Origin: Myxococcota bacterium | GTDB taxonomy: Bacteria; Myxococcota_A; Polyangia; HGW-17 | Length of the DNA: 35,690 nt | NCBI GenBank assembly: GCA_018821305.1 | Contig: JAHJMN010000211.1 | Coordinates: forward strand, 1 to 35,690 | Direction of reading: 5' to 3' | Shown: positions 1 to 8,217 of the stretch, one piece after another | How positions within the stretch are numbered: the stretch's first letter is position 1 | How the letters are laid out: each line of letters begins with the position of its first letter | Notes under the pieces: model-generated | What the model was told of the DNA's origin: nothing | The model's input: the letters and a program-made list of their open reading frames with translations, nothing else | Database searches by the model: none | Translations under genes and position numbers: made by a program

Positions 1-150
1 CTGATCCTGATCCTGTTTGCCTGATTACCTGAGTCCCTGTTAAAATATTTCAGGTAAACAGGAAATCAGCAGCAGGAACAGGACAATCAGGGTCTCTTTC
101 CTGAAGCTTTTCTTTAGAATAACTCACAATCGTATTACTCAGGAAGCGGT
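1..150 (+). repeat. Family A intergenic repeat, right part (left part outside window)
   Basis: CCTG/CAGG-rich sequence that can fold on itself (ACCTGA pairs with TCAGGT, CTGTT with AACAG). It ends in the family A right terminus TTACTCAGGAAGCGGT at 135-150. The same series of blocks is found at 31975-32213 and 33930-34212. The left terminus is not in the window. It lies downstream of the minus-strand operon ending at 371. No gene is visible in 1-370. Confidence 0.75.
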
Positions 151-174
151 ATAGACCCCATGCTGATCGATTAG

Positions 175-209
175 TGCCGTATTTGTTGATATTATTAACA
201 AATACAGCA
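175..209. repeat. Hairpin between two family A copies
   Basis: GTATTTGTT (179-187) and AACAAATAC (197-205) are perfect inverted arms around a 9-nt loop. TGC/GCA outside one mismatch extends the stem. It lies about 160 bp beyond the last gene of the minus-strand operon. No clear U-tract follows on the minus strand, so a terminator role is only a possibility. Confidence 0.45.
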
Positions 210-227
210 TTTAAATAAAACCAAGAA

Positions 228-327
228 CATTCAGGAAGTCAGAAACAGTATCAGAATCAGGAAATCAGGGGCCTTTCCTGAAGCATTTTTTTTAAACGAG
301 TCACAATCGTATTACTCAGGAAGCGTT
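228..327 (+). repeat. Family A intergenic repeat, partial second copy
   Basis: Shares the series CAGGAAATCAGGG, TTTCCTGAAGCATTT and CACAATCGTATTACTCAGGAAGCG with the other family A copies. It ends in TTACTCAGGAAGCGTT at 312-327, one base from the consensus end. The left half is missing or degenerate. With the copy at 1-150 it makes a tandem pair of right ends. Confidence 0.65.
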
Positions 328-370
328 ATAGACCGCTTTCGTAAGCAGTCAATATCTCTTACAATTCAGT

Positions 371-1219
371 CTAAAATGATTCCAGAGTTTGCTCAAAGAC
401 ACTTAAATTACCGTCAAGGACCTCTTCCAGTTTTTCTATACCATACAAGTCAGACTGTAACTTTCCAAGACCATTAGTTTTACTTCGATTTTCAGACATA
501 TTTACAAAAGAAATCCCCGTTTTAAAACCCATTACACTTAAGTATGATTCGTAATTTTCAGCTTCCATCTTTGACAAAGGATCATCGTTGATAACAGTGA
601 TAAATCGGGTATCAAGCAACAAATTATATATATAATTCGCTGTTTTCAATGATTTATTAGTGATTTCTTCTATTTTTTGTTGATTTTCCGACTTACCCTT
701 CCAGATTCTTTCCGTCATCTGCCGTATTTCAACGGCCAAATGATGAAGATTTTCAGACCAATTCTTCATCATTATAGGAACAGATAGAAGTTTTTGAGCC
801 TGTCCCGTTGGAGGAGCATCAAAAATAATAACACCACTGAATTCACGTGTATAATTTGATACCATTTCCCAAAGTGCCTGTTCTTCTATGCCAGGAGAAA
901 TGGAAAGAATATTTACAATTGCAGCACTGTTTAATGAATCAAGAAATCTGAAACGGGAGCGAATGTCTGATTTTGCTTTATTTACAGTTTCCGCAATGAG
1001 TTGAGAGACGTCAGGTTCAAAAATTGAGAGGTTTGAATTGATAAAAACAGGTTCAGATGCGGGAAGAGTTTTCCAGATAGAGGAAAGAGAATGGGCGGGA
1101 TCCAGACTTATAAGCATGACCCTGAATTTTCTTGAAAGATAAAGAGCCAGAATACTGGATATTGTACTTTTTCCCGTTCCTCCTTTGCCTGAAATAAAAA
1201 AAGACCCGGGATTTTTCAT
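371..1219 (-). CDS. ArsA/Get3-like P-loop ATPase
   Basis: A 282-residue single-domain ATPase of the ArsA/GET3 branch of the SIMIBI class. Visible motifs are a deviant Walker A loop GKGGTGKST near residues 12-20, the A-loop-like SLDPAHSLS around 38-46, SPGIEEQA near 108-115 (matching the family PGxxE motif) and a switch II-like DAPPTGQ around 134-140. No cysteine is present, so the CxxC zinc site of eukaryotic Get3 and the arsenite-binding Cys of ArsA are absent; an arsenic-pump role is unlikely. It is the last gene of the minus-strand run, 8 bp after the glycosyltransferase stop, with only a weak ribosome site. Related proteins move membrane-protein tails or other clients with ATP hydrolysis. 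The client is unknown here, but two neighbours have C-terminal membrane anchors. The family call is secure; the function is not. Confidence 0.85.
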   Translation of the reverse strand: MKNPGSFFISGKGGTGKSTISSILALYLSRKFRVMLISLDPAHSLSSIWKTLPASEPVFINSNLSIFEPDVSQLIAETVNKAKSDIRSRFRFLDSLNSAAIVNILSISPGIEEQALWEMVSNYTREFSGVIIFDAPPTGQAQKLLSVPIMMKNWSENLHHLAVEIRQMTERIWKGKSENQQKIEEITNKSLKTANYIYNLLLDTRFITVINDDPLSKMEAENYESYLSVMGFKTGISFVNMSENRSKTNGLGKLQSDLYGIEKLEEVLDGNLSVFEQTLESF

Positions 1220-1227
1220 ATTAAAAC

Positions 1228-2103
1228 TCAGGAACTTGTTCTGCGAACTACAACTTCAGCTAAAAGCCCCAGAGCGAGAACCTGAACAGATGACATTAAT
1301 AAAATTGTGCTTGAAGAATCCATGATTCGTCCCGTGGCGTAAAAACTGACCGGAAGAACGAGTATTCCAAGAAGAAACAAAAATATTGAAAACGGAAAAA
1401 ACACTCTAAGAGGCCTGAAATACATGATTGTCCTTACAATTAAAGACATAAAATTAAGAGTATCATAAACAGGTCTTATTTTGGATTTTCCCTTTCGATG
1501 ATGATAGTTTATTGGAACGTATTTAACCCTGTATCCATCCACAAGCATAGCGATTGAAATAGTTGAGGTAAAAGAAAAACCATCTGGAAGAAGATGAATA
1601 TATTTTAAAACAGCTTCTTTGCGCATTATCCTGAGTCCGCTGTTCAAATCAGGGATCTTCCGTGAACTCACGTACCCCGCTAGCCATGTAATAAAAGCTT
1701 TTGCAGGCCTTCTGATCAATGGAATATGAACACTGGCACCTGTTCTAGCCCCAATTATCATATCAGATTCATCCATAAATTCAGACAGATGAATAAGCTC
1801 GTCTTCTGGATATGTTCCATCGGCATCAATTATTGCAAACCAGGGCGTGTTACTACTGCGAATACCTGTTTTAAGTGCCGCTCCATATCCTCGGTTTTCA
1901 CTATGTCTTATGGTTCTGATGCCTGATTTTTGAACTATTTCACTTGTGCCGTCCGATGATCCATCATCTACAACGAGCAACTCCCATTTAAAGGGAGCCT
2001 CTGAAAGAGTTGATTTCAGCCTGTTTAGTACATTTTCAATTCCAGTGGCTTCATTATAAGCAGGAATAATTATCGTAATAGCTTTATCCGATTGATTTTC
2101 CAC
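1228..2103 (-). CDS. Family 2 glycosyltransferase, DPM1-like, with C-terminal membrane anchor
   Basis: A 291-residue GT-A glycosyltransferase resembling dolichol/undecaprenyl-phosphate sugar transferases. The N-terminal domain shows IIIPAYNE (11-18), the DD pair in VVDDGSSDGT (44-53), the metal-binding DADG (93-96) and NSGLRIM (154-160). Two hydrophobic spans at about 233-255 and 265-285 anchor it, with few residues after them. The likely reaction is transfer of a nucleotide-sugar to a polyprenyl phosphate on the cytoplasmic face of the inner membrane; the sugar cannot be read. The start is GTG (2103). An upstream ATG 8 nt away is out of frame, and AAAGG lies rather far upstream, so initiation may depend on coupling to the kinase gene ending 8 bp before. 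Confidence 0.88.
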   Translation of the reverse strand: MENQSDKAITIIIPAYNEATGIENVLNRLKSTLSEAPFKWELLVVDDGSSDGTSEIVQKSGIRTIRHSENRGYGAALKTGIRSSNTPWFAIIDADGTYPEDELIHLSEFMDESDMIIGARTGASVHIPLIRRPAKAFITWLAGYVSSRKIPDLNSGLRIMRKEAVLKYIHLLPDGFSFTSTISIAMLVDGYRVKYVPINYHHRKGKSKIRPVYDTLNFMSLIVRTIMYFRPLRVFFPFSIFLFLLGILVLPVSFYATGRIMDSSSTILLMSSVQVLALGLLAEVVVRRTSS

Positions 2104-2111
2104 AATAACAT

Positions 2112-3386
2112 CTAACCTTTTGTAAGCAATATAATAAGAATTATAAATATTATTAGAACAGTTGCACCTACCATCGCGTAAATATATTTCATGAGATCCG
2201 GAGCGGTTGATGACTTGATTTCTATATTTTCACTTGTTTTATTTACTTCTGGCAAATCTTCTTCAGGTTCATTATCACTGATTTCCCCGTCAATCTCCAC
2301 TTCCATTTCCATGACTTCCTGAAGATTGAAATCCTTTTTTACTATGGAATCAAAAGTCTCATGCCTGCCGGAGTCATTTGGATTTCCGTCAAAATTCATC
2401 TGGGAAACAATACTAATAAAATCTAACTCCGAACTATATTCTTCCGGAAAAAGACGTTTCATGAGATCTGAAAGTTCCTGAGGATTAAATCGGTATGGTT
2501 CAAGTAATTTTTCGAGATCTTCTGCAAACTTCTCCCCGGTCTGATATCTGTCCTCTCGTTCCCTAGCGAGAGCTTTTATCACTAAAGCATCCAGCTCCGG
2601 AGTAATTCGTCGATTAATTGATGACGGAGGATTTATTTCACATTTCCGTACTTTATCCATCAGTACGGTTTCGCTTTCCCCCTTGAAAAGGCGTTCCATG
2701 GTTAGCATTTCATAAAGTATGATACCCAAACTAAAAATATCCGTTCGACCGTCAAGAGGAAGACCACGAATCTGTTCGGGAGACATATAACTGAACTTAC
2801 CTTTTAATGTACCAATTTCCGAAGTAAATCTGGCTTTTGTTTTTGCAATCCCGAAGTCAATAATTTTTACATTTCCGTCATATGATATTCTTATATTTGA
2901 AGGACTGACATCACGATTTACTATATTCAGGGATTTTCCTTCTTCATCTTTTACATTATGGGCATAGTTGAGACCGCGCGCTACTTTAGAAATAATATAC
3001 AAGGATACAGGAACGGGAATACGCTGTTCGTTGAGTTGAACTTTCCTGAGAATGTGATTCAGATCTTTCCCACAAATATATTCCATGGTGAAAAAACAAG
3101 TGCCGCGATATCTACCGCCCTCATATGTTTCAACAATATTCGGATGCCTGAGCATGCTCGCCAGTTTGCCTTCAGCAAGAAACATATCCACGTACTTTTG
3201 TTCTTTTGCAAGTCTTTGCCTCATGCATTTTAAGGCAATGAGACTTGAATCATTCATCCTTCTCGCCTTATATACTTCAGCCATACCACCTTTTGCAATG
3301 AGGCCCAAAATAAGGTATTTACCAAAAATGGAAGGATTTTCGGGAGATCCCGGGTCAAGAGCAAGTTCTTCTGTTGATTTCTGCAT
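2112..3386 (-). CDS. Ser/Thr protein kinase with C-terminal tail anchor
   Basis: A 424-residue Hanks-type kinase. Visible are the glycine loop AKGGMAEVY (31-39), catalytic Lys53 in ALKCM, the catalytic loop NRDVSPSN (157-164), DFG at 177-179 and YMSPEQ (200-205). The usual His of HRD is Asn, while the catalytic Asp159 and metal-binding Asn164 are kept, so activity is expected. The DVSP(S/Q)N form is common in deltaproteobacterial kinases. An acidic linker follows the kinase domain (about 340-395), then one hydrophobic helix (about 402-421) with only three or so residues after it. The protein is thus a cytoplasmic kinase held by its tail, without a periplasmic sensor. It lies 116 bp after the larger kinase and 8 bp before the glycosyltransferase, in the same transcript direction. 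Confidence 0.93.
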   Translation of the reverse strand: MQKSTEELALDPGSPENPSIFGKYLILGLIAKGGMAEVYKARRMNDSSLIALKCMRQRLAKEQKYVDMFLAEGKLASMLRHPNIVETYEGGRYRGTCFFTMEYICGKDLNHILRKVQLNEQRIPVPVSLYIISKVARGLNYAHNVKDEEGKSLNIVNRDVSPSNIRISYDGNVKIIDFGIAKTKARFTSEIGTLKGKFSYMSPEQIRGLPLDGRTDIFSLGIILYEMLTMERLFKGESETVLMDKVRKCEINPPSSINRRITPELDALVIKALAREREDRYQTGEKFAEDLEKLLEPYRFNPQELSDLMKRLFPEEYSSELDFISIVSQMNFDGNPNDSGRHETFDSIVKKDFNLQEVMEMEVEIDGEISDNEPEEDLPEVNKTSENIEIKSSTAPDLMKYIYAMVGATVLIIFIILIILLTKG

Positions 3387-3502
3387 AAAAAAAACCCAAG
3401 TCCTTGGAAACAGTTGTAAAGCAAATCCTGAAAATCAGGGACCAAAACATCCAGAAAATGCACTGGAAAGATATTACAACAATAGAATTTGTTCCAGAAA
3501 AA

Positions 3503-5938
3503 TTACCTGTATTGACGATTGAAGTAATTCAACCAATCAAATCTAAGTTTTTCCAGATTAATTTTATCCATGCCAGGCAATTGTTCGCTTTTCTTAAGAA
3601 AAGCATCTTCAGAAAGGGGTATCGTAATTCTTTTTAAATTTGACTTTTTCAAGACGACGCCAAGATGTTTTAACGACACGTAGTTATCAACAATTGCACT
3701 TCTCAACATTATGCTCAAAAGATGCTTTCGTTTTGTGGCGAGGTTCTGGTCAAATGTGGATTTGTTTTCTGTTTCAAATGGATTTATATGAAAAATCGCA
3801 TCTTTAAGTTTATACAGATTCCGGTTCACTGGGAGCCTGGGAATGGATTTTTTAACTGGCCCATTTTCACTGCCCGGAGGTAAAACATATATTTTCTGTC
3901 CTTCACTCAGGAGATACTCAACAAAATTGACCGCAAGGTCATGATTTTGAGCATTTCTTAAAACGGAAACTGGATCTGGAGTAAAAGCAGCGGTTTTTTT
4001 AGGTAAAACAAAAACCATTCGTTGTGAAGTCATGATATCCGTTTCTGACTTCCAAAGATAATACAGAAAATCTATTGTAAAACCGCATACAACGTCAGGA
4101 TCATCGGTTATTTTGTGCATCACAGCAGAAGATGACTTGAGATAACCATCTTTAATGTTGGCACCTATGGTTATAATTGTCTGCCATCCGTCCTTCCATC
4201 CAAGACCCTGCAGAATCATCTCAAAAATCATCAGGGTTGAACTTGATGACGATGGATCTGCTGCAATTATACTGTTTCTGAGGTTTGAGGAAGCAAGATC
4301 TGTCCACTCTGTTGGCAACTTTATTTTTTTCTTTGCCAATTTTTCTTTATCACAAACATATCCGAAAGAACTCAGGGCTGTCCCAAACCAATGGCGGCCA
4401 GGATCTATAATATCAACCCCATTAATCTTTTCAGGAATATTCTGTAAAATCAATTTATTAAGATTGAGCTTCACAGAACATGGTGATTTGATCTTTTCCG
4501 TTGTAATACACTCTTCGCTTGCAAGATATCGGTGAAGTTGCTGTCCTCCCCCAAGCATCACATCTACATTTCCGCTATTTTCTTTTCGCTTCATTGACGA
4601 TTTGATTTTTGTTTTCAGGAAAAAAAGCTCATCCCGGGTGGAAATCCAACGGATTTCAACTTTACGATTGAACTTGTCCTTCATATATCGTTGGAAACCC
4701 AATTGATACTCTGCATTTAAATCAACGGGGTGAGAACTTAAAACATTGAGTTGTTCGAGAACGACGGGAACAGTAACCGGTTTCTTTTCATCTGTTGCTT
4801 TGCTTTTCTTTTTGTATTTCAGGGGATTTACAACGACTAAAACAGCAATAACCGCTGCCAAAACAAGAAACAGAAATGCGCCAAAGTAATTTCGTCCTTT
4901 TCTAACGGGAAGCGTGCCCATTGAAAAGTCAAGAAGTAACGGCCTGAGATTTTCTGAAAGTGTTTTTACATCAGATGGTCTTTTGTATGGATCTTTTTCA
5001 AGACATGTAAGAATTAATGTATTTAAATCTTCTGTAATATCAGCATGTTTAATTGGTGGTTCTGGTATGTCTTTAAGATGCCCAGTAATTACTTCAAGTG
5101 GATTTCCTCCCGTAAAAGGCTCTTTCCCTGTAAAACATTTATATAAAATCACACCAAAACTATAAATATCGCTGCGATGAGTAATATCTTCTCCCCGGCA
5201 TTGTTCCGGAGACATGTAGAGAGGGCTTCCTTTTATTACACCTTTTACCGTTTCATGAAGTGAATAACCTTCTTCTTTAAATTTGGCGATTCCAAAGTCC
5301 AACAGTTTTACCTGAGTTTTCCCTCCGGAATCCTTAACTAAAAATATATTTTCCGGTTTAAGATCACGATGAATAATCTGTCGATCATGAGCAGCTTCAA
5401 GGGATTCAAGAATCTGGGGTATGATTACCCAGGCTTCAGAAGGTTTAAACTTTCCTTCACGTTTGAGAAACGCTGAAAGACTCTCTCCTTCCAGAAGTTC
5501 CATTACAAAATAAAAATTTCCCGAAGATAGTTGGCCAAAAGAAAATATGTCTATTATCTTGCTGCTACGAATTTCATTTGCCGCTTTAGCCTCGTTCTTA
5601 AACGACTGTACAATATCGTTATCTTTACTGTATCGCGTTTTCAGAACTTTTATCGCTACCTTTTTCCCGATTATGGGATGTTCCCCACTGTAAACCCACC
5701 CCATACCGCCTTTTCCAATAATTCCCGTTACTTTATATTCTCCCACCATTTGTCCCACAAGAGAATCCGGAACATTTGAGAGAGAATCGGGATTAACTTC
5801 CTCGATTCTTAGATTCCGGGTTGTAACGGGAGCAGGAAGACCGATGGCCGTAGATATTTTAATGCTCTGTCCGCAGATTCCGCAGAATTTAACATGGGTT
5901 TCATATTTGTGTCCGCAATTTGGACAGATTATCGGCAT
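3503..5938 (-). CDS. Receptor Ser/Thr kinase: zinc ribbon, kinase, TM, periplasmic solute-binding domain
   Basis: An 811-residue protein in four parts. Residues 5-22 form a zinc ribbon (CPNC and CGIC). Residues 67-335 are a Hanks kinase with IGKGGMGWVY, Lys97, HRDLKPEN (190-197), DFG (214-216) and YMSPEQ. One membrane helix spans 351-371. The outer part from about 397 to 700 resembles an extracellular solute-binding protein (FbpA/SBP type): a strand-helix start NVLSS, a VDVMLGGG segment, and WTDLAS leading to IIAADPSSSSS, a pattern usual in iron/anion binding proteins. This architecture suggests a ligand-sensing transmembrane kinase with the binding protein as periplasmic sensor. The SBP assignment is by pattern and less certain than the kinase. 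The gene starts 15 bp after the symporter stop, so the two are probably co-transcribed. The ligand is not readable. Confidence 0.88.
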   Translation of the reverse strand: MPIICPNCGHKYETHVKFCGICGQSIKISTAIGLPAPVTTRNLRIEEVNPDSLSNVPDSLVGQMVGEYKVTGIIGKGGMGWVYSGEHPIIGKKVAIKVLKTRYSKDNDIVQSFKNEAKAANEIRSSKIIDIFSFGQLSSGNFYFVMELLEGESLSAFLKREGKFKPSEAWVIIPQILESLEAAHDRQIIHRDLKPENIFLVKDSGGKTQVKLLDFGIAKFKEEGYSLHETVKGVIKGSPLYMSPEQCRGEDITHRSDIYSFGVILYKCFTGKEPFTGGNPLEVITGHLKDIPEPPIKHADITEDLNTLILTCLEKDPYKRPSDVKTLSENLRPLLLDFSMGTLPVRKGRNYFGAFLFLVLAAVIAVLVVVNPLKYKKKSKATDEKKPVTVPVVLEQLNVLSSHPVDLNAEYQLGFQRYMKDKFNRKVEIRWISTRDELFFLKTKIKSSMKRKENSGNVDVMLGGGQQLHRYLASEECITTEKIKSPCSVKLNLNKLILQNIPEKINGVDIIDPGRHWFGTALSSFGYVCDKEKLAKKKIKLPTEWTDLASSNLRNSIIAADPSSSSSTLMIFEMILQGLGWKDGWQTIITIGANIKDGYLKSSSAVMHKITDDPDVVCGFTIDFLYYLWKSETDIMTSQRMVFVLPKKTAAFTPDPVSVLRNAQNHDLAVNFVEYLLSEGQKIYVLPPGSENGPVKKSIPRLPVNRNLYKLKDAIFHINPFETENKSTFDQNLATKRKHLLSIMLRSAIVDNYVSLKHLGVVLKKSNLKRITIPLSEDAFLKKSEQLPGMDKINLEKLRFDWLNYFNRQYR

Positions 5939-5953
5939 AGCAACCCTATTGTA

Positions 5954-7318
5954 TCAGGAAAGTGTTTTTCCTGTAAATAGCATAAATCCCAGGACAACCA
6001 TTATGGCAGCAGGTGCTGCAAACCATATAAGCGGCTTCATGATCAGGCTAAGAAATCTAAAGCGGTCAGCATTATGGTAAAGTTCATCTTCGGCATTTTT
6101 CAGTTTCCACTTGAATACAACAAATATGATAATTAAAAGTCCGCCAATTGCAAGGCTTAAATTGCCAAATAGAAAGTCCATTATACCCAGGAAACCTTTT
6201 TCTTCACCACCTATTTTAATAATAGAACTCAATGATTTAGATGCCCCAAGACTCAGGGCAGACGGAATTGCGATAACGAATGTTATACCGGATACAATCA
6301 ATGCCGCCTTTTTTCTGACCATTTTATACTCATCCATGAGCCAGGAGGCAGCCACTTCCAGAAGTGATATGGTGGAAGTGAGTGCTGCTATAGTCAGCAG
6401 AAGAAAAAACAGGGCTCCAAGAATCCTACCACCGGGAAGCGTACAAAAAAGTTCTGTTATTACAACAAATACCAGACCAGCTCCAGCTTTTTCAGGCGCA
6501 CCTCCAATGACAGGGAAAATAATGAGGCCCGCCATAATTGCAATAAGCGTATCAAAAAGAACAACAAGAAATCCCGCTTTAACGAGATTTTCTTTTTTAG
6601 AAAGATAGCTACCATAAGTCAACATTGCCCCCATCCCAAGACTGAGTGAAAAAAATGCTTGACCCAAAGCAAATATAAATGTTGTTTTTGTAAAATCTGA
6701 TGTCTTTGGAATAAGGTAATACTTGAGGCCCGCCGCAGCGTTATCAAGAGTAAGAGCATAAATAATCAGTCCAATCATCAGTAAAAAAAGGACTGGCATG
6801 AGGATCATACTTATTTTTTCGATTCCACCTTTAATTCCAGAGATCACAATTCCGGTAGTTAATCCTAAAAACACACCAAGCAAAACAAGTTGGTGGGGTG
6901 CAGATGCAACGAATTGTGAAAATGCCGTACCAGTATTTTCTCCTCCGAATCCTTGAAAAATGGCTTTTATAAAATACCAGATGGTCCATCCGGCAACAAC
7001 CGAATAATAAGAAAGTATGCCAATACCTGTTATTACTGCAAGATAGCCAATTATTTTCCAGAAACTACCGGGAGCCAGCTTTTCCATGGCTCCTACAGGT
7101 CCCCGCTGGGTAAAACGTCCCGTTGAAAGCTCAAGATACATTACGGGAAGCCCAATAGTGAATACTATAATAAGGTAGAGTAAAACAAATGATCCACCAC
7201 CATTTTGTCCGGTTATATAGGGAAATCTCCATATATTTCCAAGACCTATCGCACTTCCGGCGGCGGCTAGAATGAATCCGAGGGAAGAATTCCATTGTTC
7301 TCTAGATGGGCTACTCAT
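5954..7318 (-). CDS. Neurotransmitter:sodium symporter (NSS/SNF) family transporter
   Basis: A 454-residue polytopic inner-membrane protein of the LeuT-fold NSS family, which moves amino acids or related amines with sodium. The N-terminal signature GSAIGLGNIWRFPY (residues 21-34) is the unwound first helix that binds sodium and substrate, followed by NGGGSF. SYYSVVAGW in the third helix region and many later hydrophobic spans fit the 11-12 helix fold. The start was set at 7318 because AGGAGG stands just before that ATG; the ATG at 7351 has no ribosome site and would add 11 polar residues. It is the first gene of the minus-strand run and divergent from the Nfu gene. Substrate cannot be deduced; the next gene, a receptor kinase with a binding-protein domain, may sense a related compound. 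Confidence 0.94.
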   Translation of the reverse strand: MSSPSREQWNSSLGFILAAAGSAIGLGNIWRFPYITGQNGGGSFVLLYLIIVFTIGLPVMYLELSTGRFTQRGPVGAMEKLAPGSFWKIIGYLAVITGIGILSYYSVVAGWTIWYFIKAIFQGFGGENTGTAFSQFVASAPHQLVLLGVFLGLTTGIVISGIKGGIEKISMILMPVLFLLMIGLIIYALTLDNAAAGLKYYLIPKTSDFTKTTFIFALGQAFFSLSLGMGAMLTYGSYLSKKENLVKAGFLVVLFDTLIAIMAGLIIFPVIGGAPEKAGAGLVFVVITELFCTLPGGRILGALFFLLLTIAALTSTISLLEVAASWLMDEYKMVRKKAALIVSGITFVIAIPSALSLGASKSLSSIIKIGGEEKGFLGIMDFLFGNLSLAIGGLLIIIFVVFKWKLKNAEDELYHNADRFRFLSLIMKPLIWFAAPAAIMVVLGFMLFTGKTLS

Positions 7319-7592
7319 TTTATCCTCCTGAGGATCCAGATCTTTTAACATGCAAATAACTTATTTTTCAAGTTTTCTTATGGAAAACACTTCCTGCCTG
7401 TCAGTTATAGGAAAAAACGCCCCCCGGCGAATAATGGAATTTTTTCTCTTGTTTTCCACAGACCGAATGGTTAATTATCCTTCAGAAGTTTTTTTTCGAT
7501 GTATCGAACTACGGATTTTTCGACTTTGAAAAAAAATTTACCTTATTAATGTATATTACAAACTAACAATATACCTTTAGATGGAGTATGTT

Positions 7593-7832
7593 ATGACAAA
7601 CGATGAATTTAAAGTTAAAGTACAAACAGCACTTGATAAAGTCCGCCCTAATCTGCAGATGGATGGCGGAGATGTTGAACTTCTGGAAGTTACAGAAGAG
7701 GGTGAAGTAAAAGTCAGACTTCAGGGTCACTGCTATGGATGCCCGTTCTCTACAATGACGGTGAAAAATCTTGTTGAGAGAGTTGTCAGACAGGAAGTAC
7801 CTGAAGTTACACGCGTTACAAATGTTCCTTGA
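7593..7832 (+). CDS. Stand-alone Nfu-type iron-sulfur scaffold (NifU C-terminal domain)
   Basis: A 79-residue protein that is only the Nfu domain. It has RPNLQMDGGDVELLEV early, then the cluster-binding CYGC (Cys47, Cys50) followed by PFSTMTVKN, the standard Nfu signature. Such proteins take a 4Fe-4S cluster at a dimer interface through the CxxC and deliver it to apo-enzymes in the cytoplasm. The start at 7593 is preferred over an in-frame ATG at 7581, because GGAG ends six bases before 7593 while the earlier ATG has no ribosome site. It is a single gene, divergent from the symporter and followed by a repeat-filled gap. Family call is firm. Confidence 0.95.
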   Translation: MTNDEFKVKVQTALDKVRPNLQMDGGDVELLEVTEEGEVKVRLQGHCYGCPFSTMTVKNLVERVVRQEVPEVTRVTNVP

Positions 7833-7872
7833 TTTACATAGGAATACTCAGTTAAGCGATTTTCAAAGCTAA

Positions 7873-8029
7873 TCAGTTAATGTCCTGTAATACGATCTTT
7901 TCAACTTTACATCAAATTTGAACAAAGGACATTAAGAATGAAGACCTTGAAATTACTGTAGTGTTCTGAATAGTATGTTTTTTTGAACATGGTCTGTTTT
8001 GAAAAAATGAGTTTCAGGACACGAACTAA
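7873..8029 (+). repeat. Family B/C intergenic element, diverged copy
   Basis: Left end CAGTTAATGTCCTG and right end CAGGACACGAACTAA match the ends of the elements at 31886-32276 and 35553-35690. The first hairpin is TTAATGTCCT (7877-7886) with AGGACATTAA (7926-7935). Compared with the other copies, one base pair in this stem is changed on both sides. The interior between about 7940 and 8010 is not clearly alike. The gap 7833-8217 holds this element, the short copy that follows and the ribosome site of the lipoprotein gene. Confidence 0.65.
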
Positions 8030-8165
8030 TCAGCATGGAAAGACAACTGTTTTATTTTTGTTTCTTGACCACTGCTGGTTTCTGATCTTATAATTCGAAC
8101 TCTCGAACAGGTAGGATTCTGTTTTTTAAATCTTTCGATTATGAAGACAGGATGCTTTTTATCAC

Positions 8166-8193
8166 GTCCTGAAATACTTACAGGACACGAACT
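8166..8193 (+). repeat. Miniature remnant of family B/C element
   Basis: GTCCTGAAATAC is joined almost directly to ACAGGACACGAACT. These are the left- and right-end sequences of family B/C with the interior missing. It stands about 25 bp before the lipoprotein start and could affect its leader. It may be an internal deletion derivative. Confidence 0.5.
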
Positions 8194-8217
8194 TTATATT
8201 AATTCCGGAGGAATTCC

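Noticed and set aside
1-335. CRISPR array
   Set aside because: The CCTG/CAGG repeats are not evenly spaced, have no unique spacers of constant size and are scattered over the window.
371-1219. Arsenite efflux ATPase
   Set aside because: No arsB, arsR, arsC or arsD nearby, only one ATPase half, and no cysteines for metal binding.
5956-5974. Terminator at the end of the symporter gene (CAGGAAA with TTTCCTG)
   Set aside because: Short stem, no T-tract on the minus strand, and the kinase gene starts 15 bp later in the same direction.
7319-7351. Upstream ATG at 7351 for the symporter
   Set aside because: No ribosome site precedes it, while AGGAGG lies just before ATG 7318.
7526-7557. Promoter for the Nfu gene (TTGAAA with TATATT)
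   Set aside because: The gap of 20 bases is too long for a standard sigma-70 site and no better pairing was found.
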